Made by a program: the position numbers and the translations under genes. The notes beneath the pieces were generated by a model. It was given only the letters and a program-made list of their open reading frames with translations. It searched no databases and was not told the DNA's origin. From JALYNX01 sp963746905 (GTDB lineage: Bacteria; Actinomycetota; Acidimicrobiia; Spongiisociales; ZC4RG35): a DNA stretch of 64,000 nucleotides. Below are positions 16,534 through 24,459 of the stretch, piece by piece; the first letter of the stretch is position 1; each line of letters starts with the position of its first letter. The stretch covers positions 248,001 through 312,000 of the forward strand of contig CAVVCY010000003.1 in NCBI GenBank assembly GCA_963746905.1, read 5' to 3'.

Positions 16534-16719
16534 TCAGCCCTCTTCCACTTCCACCAGATGGCGAACTTTGTGAAGCATCCCCCGCAACACCGGAGTGTCG
16601 GTGTGCTGGCGAGTCTGATTGAGCTTGCGAAGACCGAGAGACTCAACTGTCGCCCTGGTCTTCGGCTTCTCTCCGATCACGGACCGCCTCAAAGTCACTT
16701 TCACTGTCTTGGTCGCCAT
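16534..16719 (-). CDS. rpmD: 50S ribosomal protein L30
   Basis: 61 aa from ATG 16719 (MATKTVKVTLRRSVIG), with the L30 core KPKTRATVESLGLRKLNQT and DTPVLRGMLHKVRHLV. A GTG four codons upstream (16731) overlaps the rpsE stop as GTGA and could be the coupled start. The ATG start matches family length better; neither has a clear Shine-Dalgarno. Confidence 0.95.
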   Translation of the reverse strand: MATKTVKVTLRRSVIGEKPKTRATVESLGLRKLNQTRQHTDTPVLRGMLHKVRHLVEVEEG

Positions 16720-16727
16720 TGCGGAAC

Positions 16728-17273
16728 TCACTTGGTGTGGGCACGGAGCGACTCCGTGCCTCGATAGGCCGCCAGCAGCCCCGGAGGCACGATGTCCTCC
16801 GCCTGCTTTCCGCGGAGCCGGGCAACGTCATCGGGACGACGCTGATTGGTGAGAGCATTCATCGCCGCTTTCGCCACATTGAGGTGGGTCGGGGAGCCAA
16901 GAGACTTGGCCAGGGCGTCCTTGACGCCGGCCGCCTCGAGAATCTGGCGGACCGCTCCGCCGGCGATGACGCCGGTCCCAGGTGCGGCCGGCTTGACCAG
17001 CACCTTGGACGCTCCGTGCTCGCCGGTCGTGATGTGGACCACCGTCTGCCCGGCCATCGCGATGCTGACCATCGCCCGTCGAGCACTCTCCATCCCCTTC
17101 TGGATGGCAGCCGGGACCTCTTTGGCCTTGCCGTATCCGATTCCAACCTTGCCATTGCCGTCACCAACGACCACCAAAGCGGTGAAGCTGAAACGGCGAC
17201 CACCCTTGACCACCTTGGCGACGCGGTTGATCTGGATCACCCGCTCGTCGTACTGGTTTTGCTCCTGGGCCAT
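16728..17273 (-). CDS. rpsE: 30S ribosomal protein S5
   Basis: 181 aa from ATG 17273 (MAQEQNQYDERV). Double-stranded RNA-binding part VVKGGRRFSFTALVVVGDG and GYGKAKEVPAAIQKG, C-terminal domain GTGVIAGGAVRQILEAAGV. S5 supports translational fidelity. One base separates it from the rplR stop. Confidence 0.97.
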   Translation of the reverse strand: MAQEQNQYDERVIQINRVAKVVKGGRRFSFTALVVVGDGNGKVGIGYGKAKEVPAAIQKGMESARRAMVSIAMAGQTVVHITTGEHGASKVLVKPAAPGTGVIAGGAVRQILEAAGVKDALAKSLGSPTHLNVAKAAMNALTNQRRPDDVARLRGKQAEDIVPPGLLAAYRGTESLRAHTK

Positions 17274-17274
17274 T

Positions 17275-17628
17275 TCAGAACTCCAATCCTGATTCGCGGG
17301 CGGCGTCGGCGAGAGCCTTGACCTTGCCGTGGTACTTGTATCCGCCGCGGTCGAAGACAACGGTGCTGACACCGGCGTCCTTGGCCCGTCCCGCCAACAA
17401 CTCGCCCACCTTGGCCGCGGTCGACATGTTCAACGTCGAGTCCTTGAGGTCGGTCTCGTGTGAGGAGGCCGAAGCCAGAGTCTTGCCGACGGTGTCGTCG
17501 ATGACCTGGGCATATATGTAGCGATTGCTGCGGAATACCGCGAGACGGGGGCGCTCTCCAGTGCCCCGTACCCGCTTTCTCACCCGCGTATGGCGTCGGG
17601 ACCGAGCATCCTTTCGAGAGCCGTTCAT
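17275..17628 (-). CDS. rplR: 50S ribosomal protein L18
   Basis: 117 aa. RRHTRVRKRVRGTGERPRLA, VFRSNRYIYAQVIDD, and the end VVFDRGGYKYHGKVKALADA are standard L18, a 5S rRNA binder. ATG 17628 overlaps the rplF stop (TGATG); a GTG one codon earlier is an alternative. Confidence 0.98.
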   Translation of the reverse strand: MNGSRKDARSRRHTRVRKRVRGTGERPRLAVFRSNRYIYAQVIDDTVGKTLASASSHETDLKDSTLNMSTAAKVGELLAGRAKDAGVSTVVFDRGGYKYHGKVKALADAARESGLEF

Positions 17629-18164
17629 CACTTACCTGCCTTCCCGGCCTTGCGACGCACGTGCTCGCCGGCATAACGAATTCCCTTGCCCTTGTAGGGC
17701 TCGGGGGGACGAATCTTGCGAATGTTGGCAGCGACCAGGCCGACCTGTTCCTTGTCGATCCCGGAAACCACGATGCGAGTCGGCTCGGGGACCTCGAAGG
17801 TGATCCCCTTCGGTGCGGGGACGTCGACCGAGTGGCTGAACCCCACCAGTAGCTCGATGTCTTCGCCCTTGAGTGAGGCGCGATAGCCGACACCCTGGAT
17901 CTCGAGGACCTTGCTGAAACCTTCCGAGACCCCGACCACCATGTTGGAGAGAAGGGCGCGCGACAGACCGTGTAAAGCCCTCGACTCGCGGGTGTCGTCC
18001 TCGCGACCGACGGTGACCACACCATCGTCCATCTGGAAGCTCACGCGATCGGTGAACTCGCGGGACAACTCGCCCCGACTGCCTTTGACGATCACCTTGG
18101 TCCCTTTGATGTCGATATCGACACCAGAGGGCACGGTGACCGGCATCTTGCCTACACGACTCAT
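17628..18164 (-). CDS. rplF: 50S ribosomal protein L6
   Basis: 178 aa, standard length. MSRVGKMPVTVPSGVDIDI start, two L6 repeats, GYRASLKGEDIELLVGFSHS, and IRKIRPPEPYKGKGIRY near the end. It lies near the GTPase-associated centre of the large subunit. One base separates it from the rpsH stop. Confidence 0.98.
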   Translation of the reverse strand: MSRVGKMPVTVPSGVDIDIKGTKVIVKGSRGELSREFTDRVSFQMDDGVVTVGREDDTRESRALHGLSRALLSNMVVGVSEGFSKVLEIQGVGYRASLKGEDIELLVGFSHSVDVPAPKGITFEVPEPTRIVVSGIDKEQVGLVAANIRKIRPPEPYKGKGIRYAGEHVRRKAGKAGK

Positions 18165-18165
18165 T

Positions 18166-18561
18166 TCACCAAACCTCGCAAACGATCTCGCCGCCCAACC
18201 GACGGCGACGGGCTTCACGGTCAGGAAGCAAGCCCTGGCTCGTCGAGACCACGGCAACGCCGAGCCCGCCGAGAACCCTCGGGATCTCGCTGGCACCCCG
18301 GTAGATACGGTGTCCCGGCTTGGAGATGCGCTTGATACCGCCGATGGCGGGCTGGCGTCGGGCGCCGTAGCGGAGAACGAGCTCCAACTCGGGCACGGGA
18401 CCGCTGTCCTTGACGTCGAAGCGATCGATGAAGCCCTCATCCTGGAGGATCCGGGCAATACCCACTTTCATCTTCGAGGCGGGCATCGCAACCCGCTCGT
18501 GGCCAACCGCAACGGCGTTGCGGATCCGGGTAAGCATGTCTGCGATTGGATCGTTGACCAT
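18166..18561 (-). CDS. rpsH: 30S ribosomal protein S8
   Basis: 131 aa from ATG 18561 (MVNDPIADMLTRIRNA), ending IVCEVW. The C-terminal RNA-binding motif VSTSQGLLPDREARRRRLGG is typical. S8 is a central-domain assembly protein; in E. coli it also represses the spc operon. Start overlaps the rpsZ stop as TAATG. Confidence 0.98.
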   Translation of the reverse strand: MVNDPIADMLTRIRNAVAVGHERVAMPASKMKVGIARILQDEGFIDRFDVKDSGPVPELELVLRYGARRQPAIGGIKRISKPGHRIYRGASEIPRVLGGLGVAVVSTSQGLLPDREARRRRLGGEIVCEVW

Positions 18562-18746
18562 TACCAGGACGCCTTTCTGACACCGGGCAGCTCGCCCTGC
18601 GAGGCCAGCTGGCGAACACAGATGCGACACATCCCGAAGTCACGCAAGTACGCACGCGACCGACCACACCGCTGACAGCGGTTGTAGCCACGCACCTTGA
18701 ACTTGGGCTCGCGGTTGGCTTTGGCGATTAGAGATTTCTTAGCCAT
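18561..18746 (-). CDS. rpsZ: 30S ribosomal protein S14 type Z
   Basis: 61 aa. Two CxxC pairs, CQRCGRSRAYLRDFGMCRIC, bind zinc; MAKKSLIAKANR start and the end VRKASW are type Z S14 (also called rpsN1). Its place between rplE and rpsH is standard. Confidence 0.98.
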   Translation of the reverse strand: MAKKSLIAKANREPKFKVRGYNRCQRCGRSRAYLRDFGMCRICVRQLASQGELPGVRKASW

Positions 18747-18757
18747 TCATTTCTCCT

Positions 18758-19321
18758 TCAGACCCCCGTGGTTGCCTTGCGGAACGGGAATCCGTAGGCA
18801 TCGAGCAACGCCTTGGCGTGCTCGTCGTTGGTGGCGGTGGTGCAGATGGTGATGTCCATCCCCCGTGTCGATGAAACCTGGTCGAAGTCGATCTCAGGGA
18901 AGATCAACTGCTCGGTGACTCCGAAGCTGTAGTTGCCCCGACCGTCGAAGGAAGTGGCGTTGAGGCCGCGGAAGTCACGGATCCGGGGTATGGCCACCGC
19001 AAGCAGTCGGTCGAAGAATTCCCACATGCGGGCGCCGCGGAGCGTGACCGAGGCGCCAATGGGCATCCCCTCCCTGACCTTGAACCCGGCGATCGACTTG
19101 CGCGAGCGGTTCATCCGGGCCTTTTGGCCGGTGATGAGACTCAGTTCGTCCATCGCAGAGTCGATGGCTTTCTTGTCCTGGACCGCCTCGCCGACCCCCA
19201 TGTTCACCACGATCTTTGCGAGACGCGGAACCTCCATGACATTGGCGAGCCCGAGTTGCTCTTTGAGCATCGGGCCGATCTCCTCGGCATAACGGGTTTT
19301 GAGACGCGGGATCTCGCTCAC
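18758..19321 (-). CDS. rplE: 50S ribosomal protein L5
   Basis: 187 aa. RLKTRYAEEIGPMLKEQLG, NVMEVPRLAKIVVNMGVGEA, and the P-site loop TGQKARMNRSRKSIAGFKVR identify L5, which binds 5S rRNA and the central protuberance. The start is GTG at 19321, overlapping the rplX stop as GTGA. Confidence 0.98.
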   Translation of the reverse strand: MSEIPRLKTRYAEEIGPMLKEQLGLANVMEVPRLAKIVVNMGVGEAVQDKKAIDSAMDELSLITGQKARMNRSRKSIAGFKVREGMPIGASVTLRGARMWEFFDRLLAVAIPRIRDFRGLNATSFDGRGNYSFGVTEQLIFPEIDFDQVSSTRGMDITICTTATNDEHAKALLDAYGFPFRKATTGV

Positions 19322-19623
19322 AGCTCACCTTCACATTTCACGCAGATCCGGTGCTTTTGGCCCTTTTCGTCGAATCGATGGGCAATCCGGGTCGGGCCGC
19401 ACTTCTCGCAGATGATCATCACGTTGGAGACAGCGATAGGCATGTCCTTGTCGATGATCCCGCCCTGCATCGTCTGGCCCCTGGGCTTGGTGTGACGCTT
19501 GGCGGTGTTGACTCCTTCGACGAGGATCTTGTCGTCCTTGGGGAACACCCGGCTGATGCGCGACTCCTTGCCGGCGTCCTTGCCGGCGATCACCATCACC
19601 TTGTCCCCTTGCTTGAGTTTCAT
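19318..19623 (-). CDS. rplX: 50S ribosomal protein L24
   Basis: 101 aa. KOW motif KLKQGDKVMVIAGKDAGKES, EGVNTAKRHTKPRGQT, and a C-terminal CEKCGP plus CVKCEGEL pair of CxxC motifs that could bind zinc, as seen in some L24 proteins. ATG 19623 overlaps the rplN stop; a GTG one codon earlier is an alternative start. Confidence 0.97.
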   Translation of the reverse strand: MKLKQGDKVMVIAGKDAGKESRISRVFPKDDKILVEGVNTAKRHTKPRGQTMQGGIIDKDMPIAVSNVMIICEKCGPTRIAHRFDEKGQKHRICVKCEGEL

Positions 19624-19991
19624 CACAACACCTCCGGGGCGAGTGAGACGATGCGCATGAATTTGCGGTCACGGAGCTCCCGCGCCACCGGGCCGAAAAT
19701 GCGGGTTCCCCGTGGCTGAGAGTTGTTGTCGATGATCACGCAGGCGTTGTCATCGAAGCGGATGTAGGTGCCATCGGAGCGTCGTGACTCCTTCTTGGTG
19801 CGCACCACGACGGCCTTGACGACCTCGCCCTTCTTCACCGACCCGCCAGGGTTGGCGTCCTTGACGGTCCCCACAATGATGTCGCCGATCCCGGCGTACC
19901 GACGCGACGAACCGCCGAGGACGCGGATACAGAGAAGTTCGCGGGCACCGGTGTTGTCGGCCACTTTGAGACGGGATTCCTGTTGGATCAT
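19623..19991 (-). CDS. rplN: 50S ribosomal protein L14
   Basis: 122 aa from ATG 19991 (MIQQESRLKVADNTGAREL), exactly the family length, with GDIIVGTVKDANPGGSVKKG and the end FMRIVSLAPEVL. The longer in-frame extension overlaps rpsQ and is not conserved. ATGA overlap with rpsQ. Confidence 0.98.
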   Translation of the reverse strand: MIQQESRLKVADNTGARELLCIRVLGGSSRRYAGIGDIIVGTVKDANPGGSVKKGEVVKAVVVRTKKESRRSDGTYIRFDDNACVIIDNNSQPRGTRIFGPVARELRDRKFMRIVSLAPEVL

Positions 19992-20254
19992 CTGGCCCGC
20001 TCCACGACCTCGACCACACGCCATCTCTTCTGCTTCGAGAGGGGTCTCGTCTCCATGATGCGGACTGTGTCGCCAACCTTGGCGTCGTTGGCCTCGTCAT
20101 GGGCATGGAACTTGGTGCTACGACGGACGACTTTGTCATAACGCGGATGGCTCATCTGAGTAGGAACCTCCACGGTCACGGTCTTGTCGCGCGAGTCGGA
20201 TACGACCACGCCGACACGGACCTTGCGACGTCCTCTCGTGCTGTTTTCTGTCAT
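19988..20254 (-). CDS. rpsQ: 30S ribosomal protein S17
   Basis: 88 aa. RRKVRVGVVVSDSRDKTVTV, HPRYDKVVRRSTKFHAHDE and VGDTVRIMETRPLSKQKRWR are S17 hallmarks. Binds the 5' domain of 16S rRNA. Start abuts the rpmC stop. Confidence 0.98.
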   Translation of the reverse strand: MTENSTRGRRKVRVGVVVSDSRDKTVTVEVPTQMSHPRYDKVVRRSTKFHAHDEANDAKVGDTVRIMETRPLSKQKRWRVVEVVERAR

Positions 20255-20475
20255 CAGGCACGCTCCTCGGCCGCTGTCAGCGACTCCTGGGACTCTCGCT
20301 CACGCATCACGGTGAGGATTCGGGCGATGTCCCTCTTGACCTCACGGATACGGGAGTTGTTGTCGAGTTGATTGGTTGCGAGTTGGAATCGCAGGTTGAA
20401 ATGCTCCATCTTGGCCTCGCCCAGAGCATCCACCAGCTCTGCGTCAGACATGTCACGGATCTCGGTGGGGCTCAT
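20254..20475 (-). CDS. rpmC: 50S ribosomal protein L29
   Basis: 73 aa from ATG 20475 (MSPTEIRDMSDAEL). Two long helices with LGEAKMEHFNLRFQLATNQL and RIREVKRDIARILTVMRER. L29 lies at the exit tunnel and docks SRP and trigger factor in other bacteria. ATGA overlap with rplP. Confidence 0.97.
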   Translation of the reverse strand: MSPTEIRDMSDAELVDALGEAKMEHFNLRFQLATNQLDNNSRIREVKRDIARILTVMRERESQESLTAAEERA

Positions 20476-20885
20476 AGCTCCTCCCGGGAAACAAATCGAG
20501 TCCTGATGGGCAGCTTGTTGCCGGCCTTCCTCATCGCCTCGCGGGCAAGATCCTCGGGAACGCCGGCCAATTCGAACATCACCCGCCCGGGCTTCACGAC
20601 GGAGACCCAGAACTCTGGATTGCCCTTGCCGGATCCCATACGGGTCTCGGCAGGCTTCTGCGTGACCGGCTTGTCCGGGAAAATGGTGATCCAAACCTTG
20701 CCACCACGCTTAACCGCCCTGGTGATGGCGACACGGGCCGCCTCGATCTGACGGGCGGTGATCCACCCGGCTTCGAGCGCCTGCAATCCGTACTCCCCGA
20801 AGTTCACCTGGGTTCCACCCTTGGCGACGCCGGACCGGCGGCCGCGATGCATCTTGCGATGTTTTGTCCTCTTGGGCATCAACAT
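20472..20885 (-). CDS. rplP: 50S ribosomal protein L16
   Basis: 137 aa. MLMPKRTKHRKMHRGRRSG start (ATG 20885) matches the family better than the ATG two codons later. GWITARQIEAARVAITRAVK, WITIFPDKPVTQKPAETRMG and GRVMFELAGVPEDLAREAMR follow. Organises the tRNA sites of the large subunit. Begins three bases after the rpsC stop. Confidence 0.98.
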   Translation of the reverse strand: MLMPKRTKHRKMHRGRRSGVAKGGTQVNFGEYGLQALEAGWITARQIEAARVAITRAVKRGGKVWITIFPDKPVTQKPAETRMGSGKGNPEFWVSVVKPGRVMFELAGVPEDLAREAMRKAGNKLPIRTRFVSREEL

Positions 20886-20888
20886 CGG

Positions 20889-22013
20889 CTACTCCTCCTC
20901 ACCGTTGTCCCCCTGCTCTGCGGGGAGACCGTCCGAGCTCTGCTCGGACGAGGCGGATGGGTTGTCCCCCTGCTCCTCGGGGGACGAAGGAGGTGCGGTA
21001 TCGACAGCGTCAACCTCAGCGTCGGCGACTTCCACCGTCTCGGATGAGGGGGGTGCGATGTCAACCGCATCGACCTCGGCCTCCGGAGCCGCAACCTGAC
21101 CCTCCGGCAAGACCACGTCTTCGCGGGCGGAGTCGTACTCCACCTGCGCCTCTGCGGCGGTGGGGCGACGCCCACCACCGGCCTCGATGATGCGACGGCC
21201 ACCTTCCTTCTTGCCACCGCCGGCTTCGATGAGGCGCTTGCCGCCACCAGCTTCGATCAACCTTGGCCTGGCGTCGGAGCCGGCAGCCTCTTCGGCACGG
21301 GACTTGATGCTCTTGCGAGTCCGGCGCGCCGGCCCGCCGACAGCGAGATCGGCCTCGGCAGCAATTCGATCGCCGGAGACCTGGCCCCGGGAAACGACCT
21401 CGCCCCGATAGACCCAGACCTTGACACCGATAGTGCCCACCGTGGTGTGAGCGGTGGCGGTGCCGTAGTCGATGTCGGCTCGGAAGGTGTGGAGCGGAAC
21501 GCGACCCTCGCGGTACCACTCGCGACGACCCATCTCAGCGCCGCCCAAGCGGCCCTTGCACTCCACGCGAACGCCCTCGGCTCCAGCCTTGAGGGCAGAC
21601 GCGATGGCACGCTTCATGGCGCGTCGGAAAGCGATCCGGTTTTCGATTTGATCCGCGATCCCCCGGGCGAGGAGAGCGGCGTCGAGATCGGGATCCTTCA
21701 CCTCATTGATATTCAGCTTCACCGGGCGATCGGCCATGGCCTCCAGGGCACCCCGAAGCCGTTCGGCCTCGGCACCCTTGCGGCCGATGACCACTCCGGG
21801 GCGAGCGGTGTGGATGTCCACGATGAGCCGGTCCCGAGTCCGCTCGATATCCACGCGCGAAACCGCGCCTCTGAGCAATTCATCCGTCAGGTACTTTCGA
21901 ATTCTCCAGTCCTCGTTGACGAATGCGACGTAGTCCTTTTGGGAGAACCACTTCGACTTCCAGTCAGTGGAAACACCTAGCCGGAACGAATAGGGGTGAA
22001 CCTTCTGACCCAT
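20889..22013 (-). CDS. rpsC: 30S ribosomal protein S3 with long acidic C-terminal extension
   Basis: 374 aa, about 100-150 longer than usual. Residues 1-220 are ordinary S3: MGQKVHPYSFRLGVSTDWKS, a KH domain (RPGVVIGRKGAEAERLRGAL) and GVKVWVYRGEV. The tail begins with three near-repeats of RLIEAGGGK (about 255-290), then an acidic, Ser/Pro-rich part with two copies of AEVDAVD(I/T)APPSS and two copies of EQGDN. The EQGDN codons are the complement of TTGTCCCCCTGC, a 12-mer also found in an intergenic hairpin at 305. S3 lines the mRNA entry tunnel, so the tail would project from the ribosome surface. Confidence 0.95.
   Translation of the reverse strand: MGQKVHPYSFRLGVSTDWKSKWFSQKDYVAFVNEDWRIRKYLTDELLRGAVSRVDIERTRDRLIVDIHTARPGVVIGRKGAEAERLRGALEAMADRPVKLNINEVKDPDLDAALLARGIADQIENRIAFRRAMKRAIASALKAGAEGVRVECKGRLGGAEMGRREWYREGRVPLHTFRADIDYGTATAHTTVGTIGVKVWVYRGEVVSRGQVSGDRIAAEADLAVGGPARRTRKSIKSRAEEAAGSDARPRLIEAGGGKRLIEAGGGKKEGGRRIIEAGGGRRPTAAEAQVEYDSAREDVVLPEGQVAAPEAEVDAVDIAPPSSETVEVADAEVDAVDTAPPSSPEEQGDNPSASSEQSSDGLPAEQGDNGEEE
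20905..20990. repeat. Two copies of the TTGTCCCCCTGC hairpin family inside the rpsC 3' end
   Basis: TTGTCCCCCTGC occurs at 20905-20916 and 20962-20973, each followed by a partly complementary G-run (GCGGGGAGAC; CGGGGGAC). Between them, GTCCGAGC and GCTCGGAC form a perfect 8-bp stem. They are translated as part of the rpsC tail. The same 12-mer is at 305-316. Confidence 0.75.
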
Positions 22014-22360
22014 CAGTTCACCTCCTCATTCCTGTCCGACACCACGATCGTGATGTGGCTCGTTCGCTTTCTGATCTTGGCCGCCCGCCCCCGGGCCCTT
22101 GGCCGGTAACGCTTGAGGGTCGGGCCTTCGTCGGCAAAGGCCTCAGCGACCACCAGATCCTCGGCGTCGAGCGCATGGTTGTGCTCGGCGTTGGCCACAG
22201 CTGAGTGCAGCACCTTCGCCACCGGCTCGGTGGCACCGCGCGGTGTCAGACGCAGCACGTCTTCGGCCTCGAGGACGGGGAGCCCGCGCACCAGGTCGAG
22301 AACGAGCCGCACCTTGTATGGCGACTGCCTTATGTACTTGGCTTGAGCCCTGACCTTCAT
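22013..22360 (-). CDS. rplV: 50S ribosomal protein L22
   Basis: 115 aa. MKVRAQAKYIRQSPYKVRLV start, DLVRGLPVLEAEDVLRLTPR, and the tunnel hairpin KRYRPRARGRAAKIRKRTSH, a site where macrolide-resistance changes occur in other bacteria; nothing unusual is seen here. ATG overlaps the rpsS region; stop overlaps the rpsC start. Confidence 0.98.
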   Translation of the reverse strand: MKVRAQAKYIRQSPYKVRLVLDLVRGLPVLEAEDVLRLTPRGATEPVAKVLHSAVANAEHNHALDAEDLVVAEAFADEGPTLKRYRPRARGRAAKIRKRTSHITIVVSDRNEEVN

Positions 22361-22632
22361 CGCTTTCTCGCTGACTTATCGGCGTGACCACGGAAGGTCC
22401 GAGTGGGGGCGAATTCTCCGAGTTTGTGCCCAACCATCGACTCGGTGACGTAGACCGGCACATGCTTCCGGCCATCGTGAACTGCGATGGTGTGCCCGAT
22501 CATCTCGGGAATGATGGTTGAGCGACGGGACCAGGTCCTGATAACGCGTTTGCCACCGGTTCGATTGAGCTCGTCGACCTTTGCTGCGAGATGGTCATCG
22601 ACGAAGGGCCCCTTCTTGAGACTCCGTGCCAT
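22357..22632 (-). CDS. rpsS: 30S ribosomal protein S19
   Basis: 91 aa. MARSLKKGPFVDDHLAAKV, TWSRRSTIIPEMIGHTIAVH and VTESMVGHKLGEFAPTRTFR identify S19, in the head of the small subunit next to S13. Overlaps rplV by 4 bases. Confidence 0.98.
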   Translation of the reverse strand: MARSLKKGPFVDDHLAAKVDELNRTGGKRVIRTWSRRSTIIPEMIGHTIAVHDGRKHVPVYVTESMVGHKLGEFAPTRTFRGHADKSARKR

Positions 22633-22635
22633 GGC

Positions 22636-23469
22636 TTACCTCCGACCCTTCTTCGCACGGCGTCGCACGATGTACTTGCTGGATGCTTTCTTTCTGCTGC
22701 GCGTGCGCCCTTCGGGCTGTCCCCAAGGGCTGACCGGATGACGGCCACCTGACGACTTGCCCTCGCCACCACCCAGCGGATGGTCGACGGGGTTCATAGC
22801 CACACCTCTGGTTTGGGGGCGGACGCCTTTCCAACGTTTGCGACCTGCCTTGCCCAGCTTGATGAGCTCGGCTTCGGTGTTCCCAACCTGGCCCACGGTG
22901 GCTCGACTGTCGAGCGGCACCTGTCTCATCTCCCCAGATGGAAGCCGGAGCAGGGCGAGGTCATTCTCTTTTGACATCAGCTGCACGGCAGAGCCTGCCG
23001 AACGGCCGAGCTTGGCTCCGCCACCGGGACGCATCTCGATTGCATGGACGATCGTTCCTGCGGGGATGTTGCGAAGTGGGAGCGCATTGCCGGGCCGGAT
23101 CTCGGCTTTCGATCCGGACTCGAGCCGATCGTCGACCTTGACCCCGAGCGGGGCAAGGATGTAGCGCTTCTCGCCGTCGGCGTAATTGAGCAGTGCGATC
23201 CGGGCATTCCGATTCGGGTCGTACTCGATGGTCGCGACGCGGGCGGGGATGCCGTCCTTGTTGCGCCGGAAGTCGATGACCCGGTAGCGCTGTTTGTGGC
23301 CACCACCGCGATGACGGGAGGTGACCCGACCGTAGGTGTTGCGCCCGCCAGTCTTGCTCTTCTTGGCGATCAGCGACTTCTCGGGCGTGTCGGTTGTTAT
23401 CTCGGCGAAGTCCGAAACTGTTTGGAACCGGCGCCCTGGAGAAGTTGGTTTTCGTTTCTTGACTGCCAT
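22636..23469 (-). CDS. rplB: 50S ribosomal protein L2
   Basis: 277 aa. KPTSPGRRFQTVSDFAEIT, RHRGGGHKQRYRVIDFRRNK, and the peptidyl-transferase-region motif GVAMNPVDHPLGGGEGKSS, including the conserved His in DHPLGGG. Essential for subunit association. Ends in the basic KYIVRRRAKKGRR. Confidence 0.98.
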   Translation of the reverse strand: MAVKKRKPTSPGRRFQTVSDFAEITTDTPEKSLIAKKSKTGGRNTYGRVTSRHRGGGHKQRYRVIDFRRNKDGIPARVATIEYDPNRNARIALLNYADGEKRYILAPLGVKVDDRLESGSKAEIRPGNALPLRNIPAGTIVHAIEMRPGGGAKLGRSAGSAVQLMSKENDLALLRLPSGEMRQVPLDSRATVGQVGNTEAELIKLGKAGRKRWKGVRPQTRGVAMNPVDHPLGGGEGKSSGGRHPVSPWGQPEGRTRSRKKASSKYIVRRRAKKGRR

Positions 23470-23470
23470 C

Positions 23471-23758
23471 TCAGACTCCGAACAAATCGATCGAATTACC
23501 GGCGGCGAGAGTGACCAGAGCTCGTTTGGTGTCCTTGCGCCGGCCCATCTTCCAGCCCTGCCGCTTCAGCTTCCCCTTGCGGTTCATGGTGTTGACACGC
23601 ACGACCCGCACCCCAAAGACCTGCTCGACTGCGTTCTTGATCTCGCTCTTGTTGGAGTGAGTGTCGACCAGGAACGTGTACGTGTTGTTGTGCTCGATGA
23701 GGTCGTATGACTTCTCGGAGACCACCGGGGCAAGGATGATGTCGCGTAGGTCTCTCAT
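23471..23758 (-). CDS. rplW: 50S ribosomal protein L23
   Basis: 95 aa. MRDLRDIILAPVVSEKSYDL, YTFLVDTHSNKSEIKNAVEQ and FGVRVVRVNTMNRKGKLKR. L23 is the docking site for trigger factor and SRP at the tunnel exit. Overlaps rplD by 4 bases. Confidence 0.98.
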   Translation of the reverse strand: MRDLRDIILAPVVSEKSYDLIEHNNTYTFLVDTHSNKSEIKNAVEQVFGVRVVRVNTMNRKGKLKRQGWKMGRRKDTKRALVTLAAGNSIDLFGV

Positions 23759-24459
23759 GCGGCGTCACCTCCCTCTTCCTCTCCCTTTGCGACCTCGGCT
23801 TCCTTGACGAAGTCGCTGTCGCTGACCTCGTAGGAGCTGGATCGGCCCACTGAGCCGACCGTGTGACTCGTGAACACGACCTGATCCGCCCAGAGGACGT
23901 CATAGGGCGTGAGGTGCCCGGGCTCGGCAAGAATCACGTCGGGAAGGTTGCGGAACGAACGCCCGGCGACTCCATCGAGCTGGCTGAGCACGACTAGGGC
24001 CTTGCCCCCGGCTCCGATCGCCTCGAGCAGCGCGACTGCCTGCTTCGTCTTGGGAGCTGCCCAGTCGAAATCGTCGATGACCTTGACCGCCTCCTCCGAG
24101 GCGCGGGCAGAGAGTGCGCTTCGCAGAGCGAGCCGCTTCATCTTCTTGGGAGTCCGCTGGCTGTAATCGCGGGGCTTGGGGCCATGGGCCACACCACCAC
24201 CAACCCAGTGCGGCGCCCTAATGGATCCTTGGCGGGCACGTCCGAGGCCTTTCTGGCGCCATGGCTTGCGCCCACCACCACGAACCTGGCCGCGGGTCTT
24301 GGTCGATGCGGTGCCCGATCGGGCACCTGCGAGCTGAGCCGTGATCACTTGATGGAGCACGGCCAGGTTGGGCTCGATGCCGAAGACCTCGGCGTCGAGC
24401 TTCACTTCGCCCTTGGACGTGCCGTCGGCAGTGAACAGCGGTGCCTTTACGTCAGCCAC
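23755..24459 (-). CDS. rplD: 50S ribosomal protein L4
   Basis: 234 aa. The tunnel loop TRGQVRGGGRKPWRQKGLGR and ARQGSIRAPHWVGGG is standard. The C-terminus has an acidic tail (KEAEVAKGEEEGGDAA) slightly longer than usual. The start is GTG at 24459 and overlaps the rplC end by 8 bases. In some bacteria L4 represses its own operon; no such site is visible here. Confidence 0.97.
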   Translation of the reverse strand: MADVKAPLFTADGTSKGEVKLDAEVFGIEPNLAVLHQVITAQLAGARSGTASTKTRGQVRGGGRKPWRQKGLGRARQGSIRAPHWVGGGVAHGPKPRDYSQRTPKKMKRLALRSALSARASEEAVKVIDDFDWAAPKTKQAVALLEAIGAGGKALVVLSQLDGVAGRSFRNLPDVILAEPGHLTPYDVLWADQVVFTSHTVGSVGRSSSYEVSDSDFVKEAEVAKGEEEGGDAA

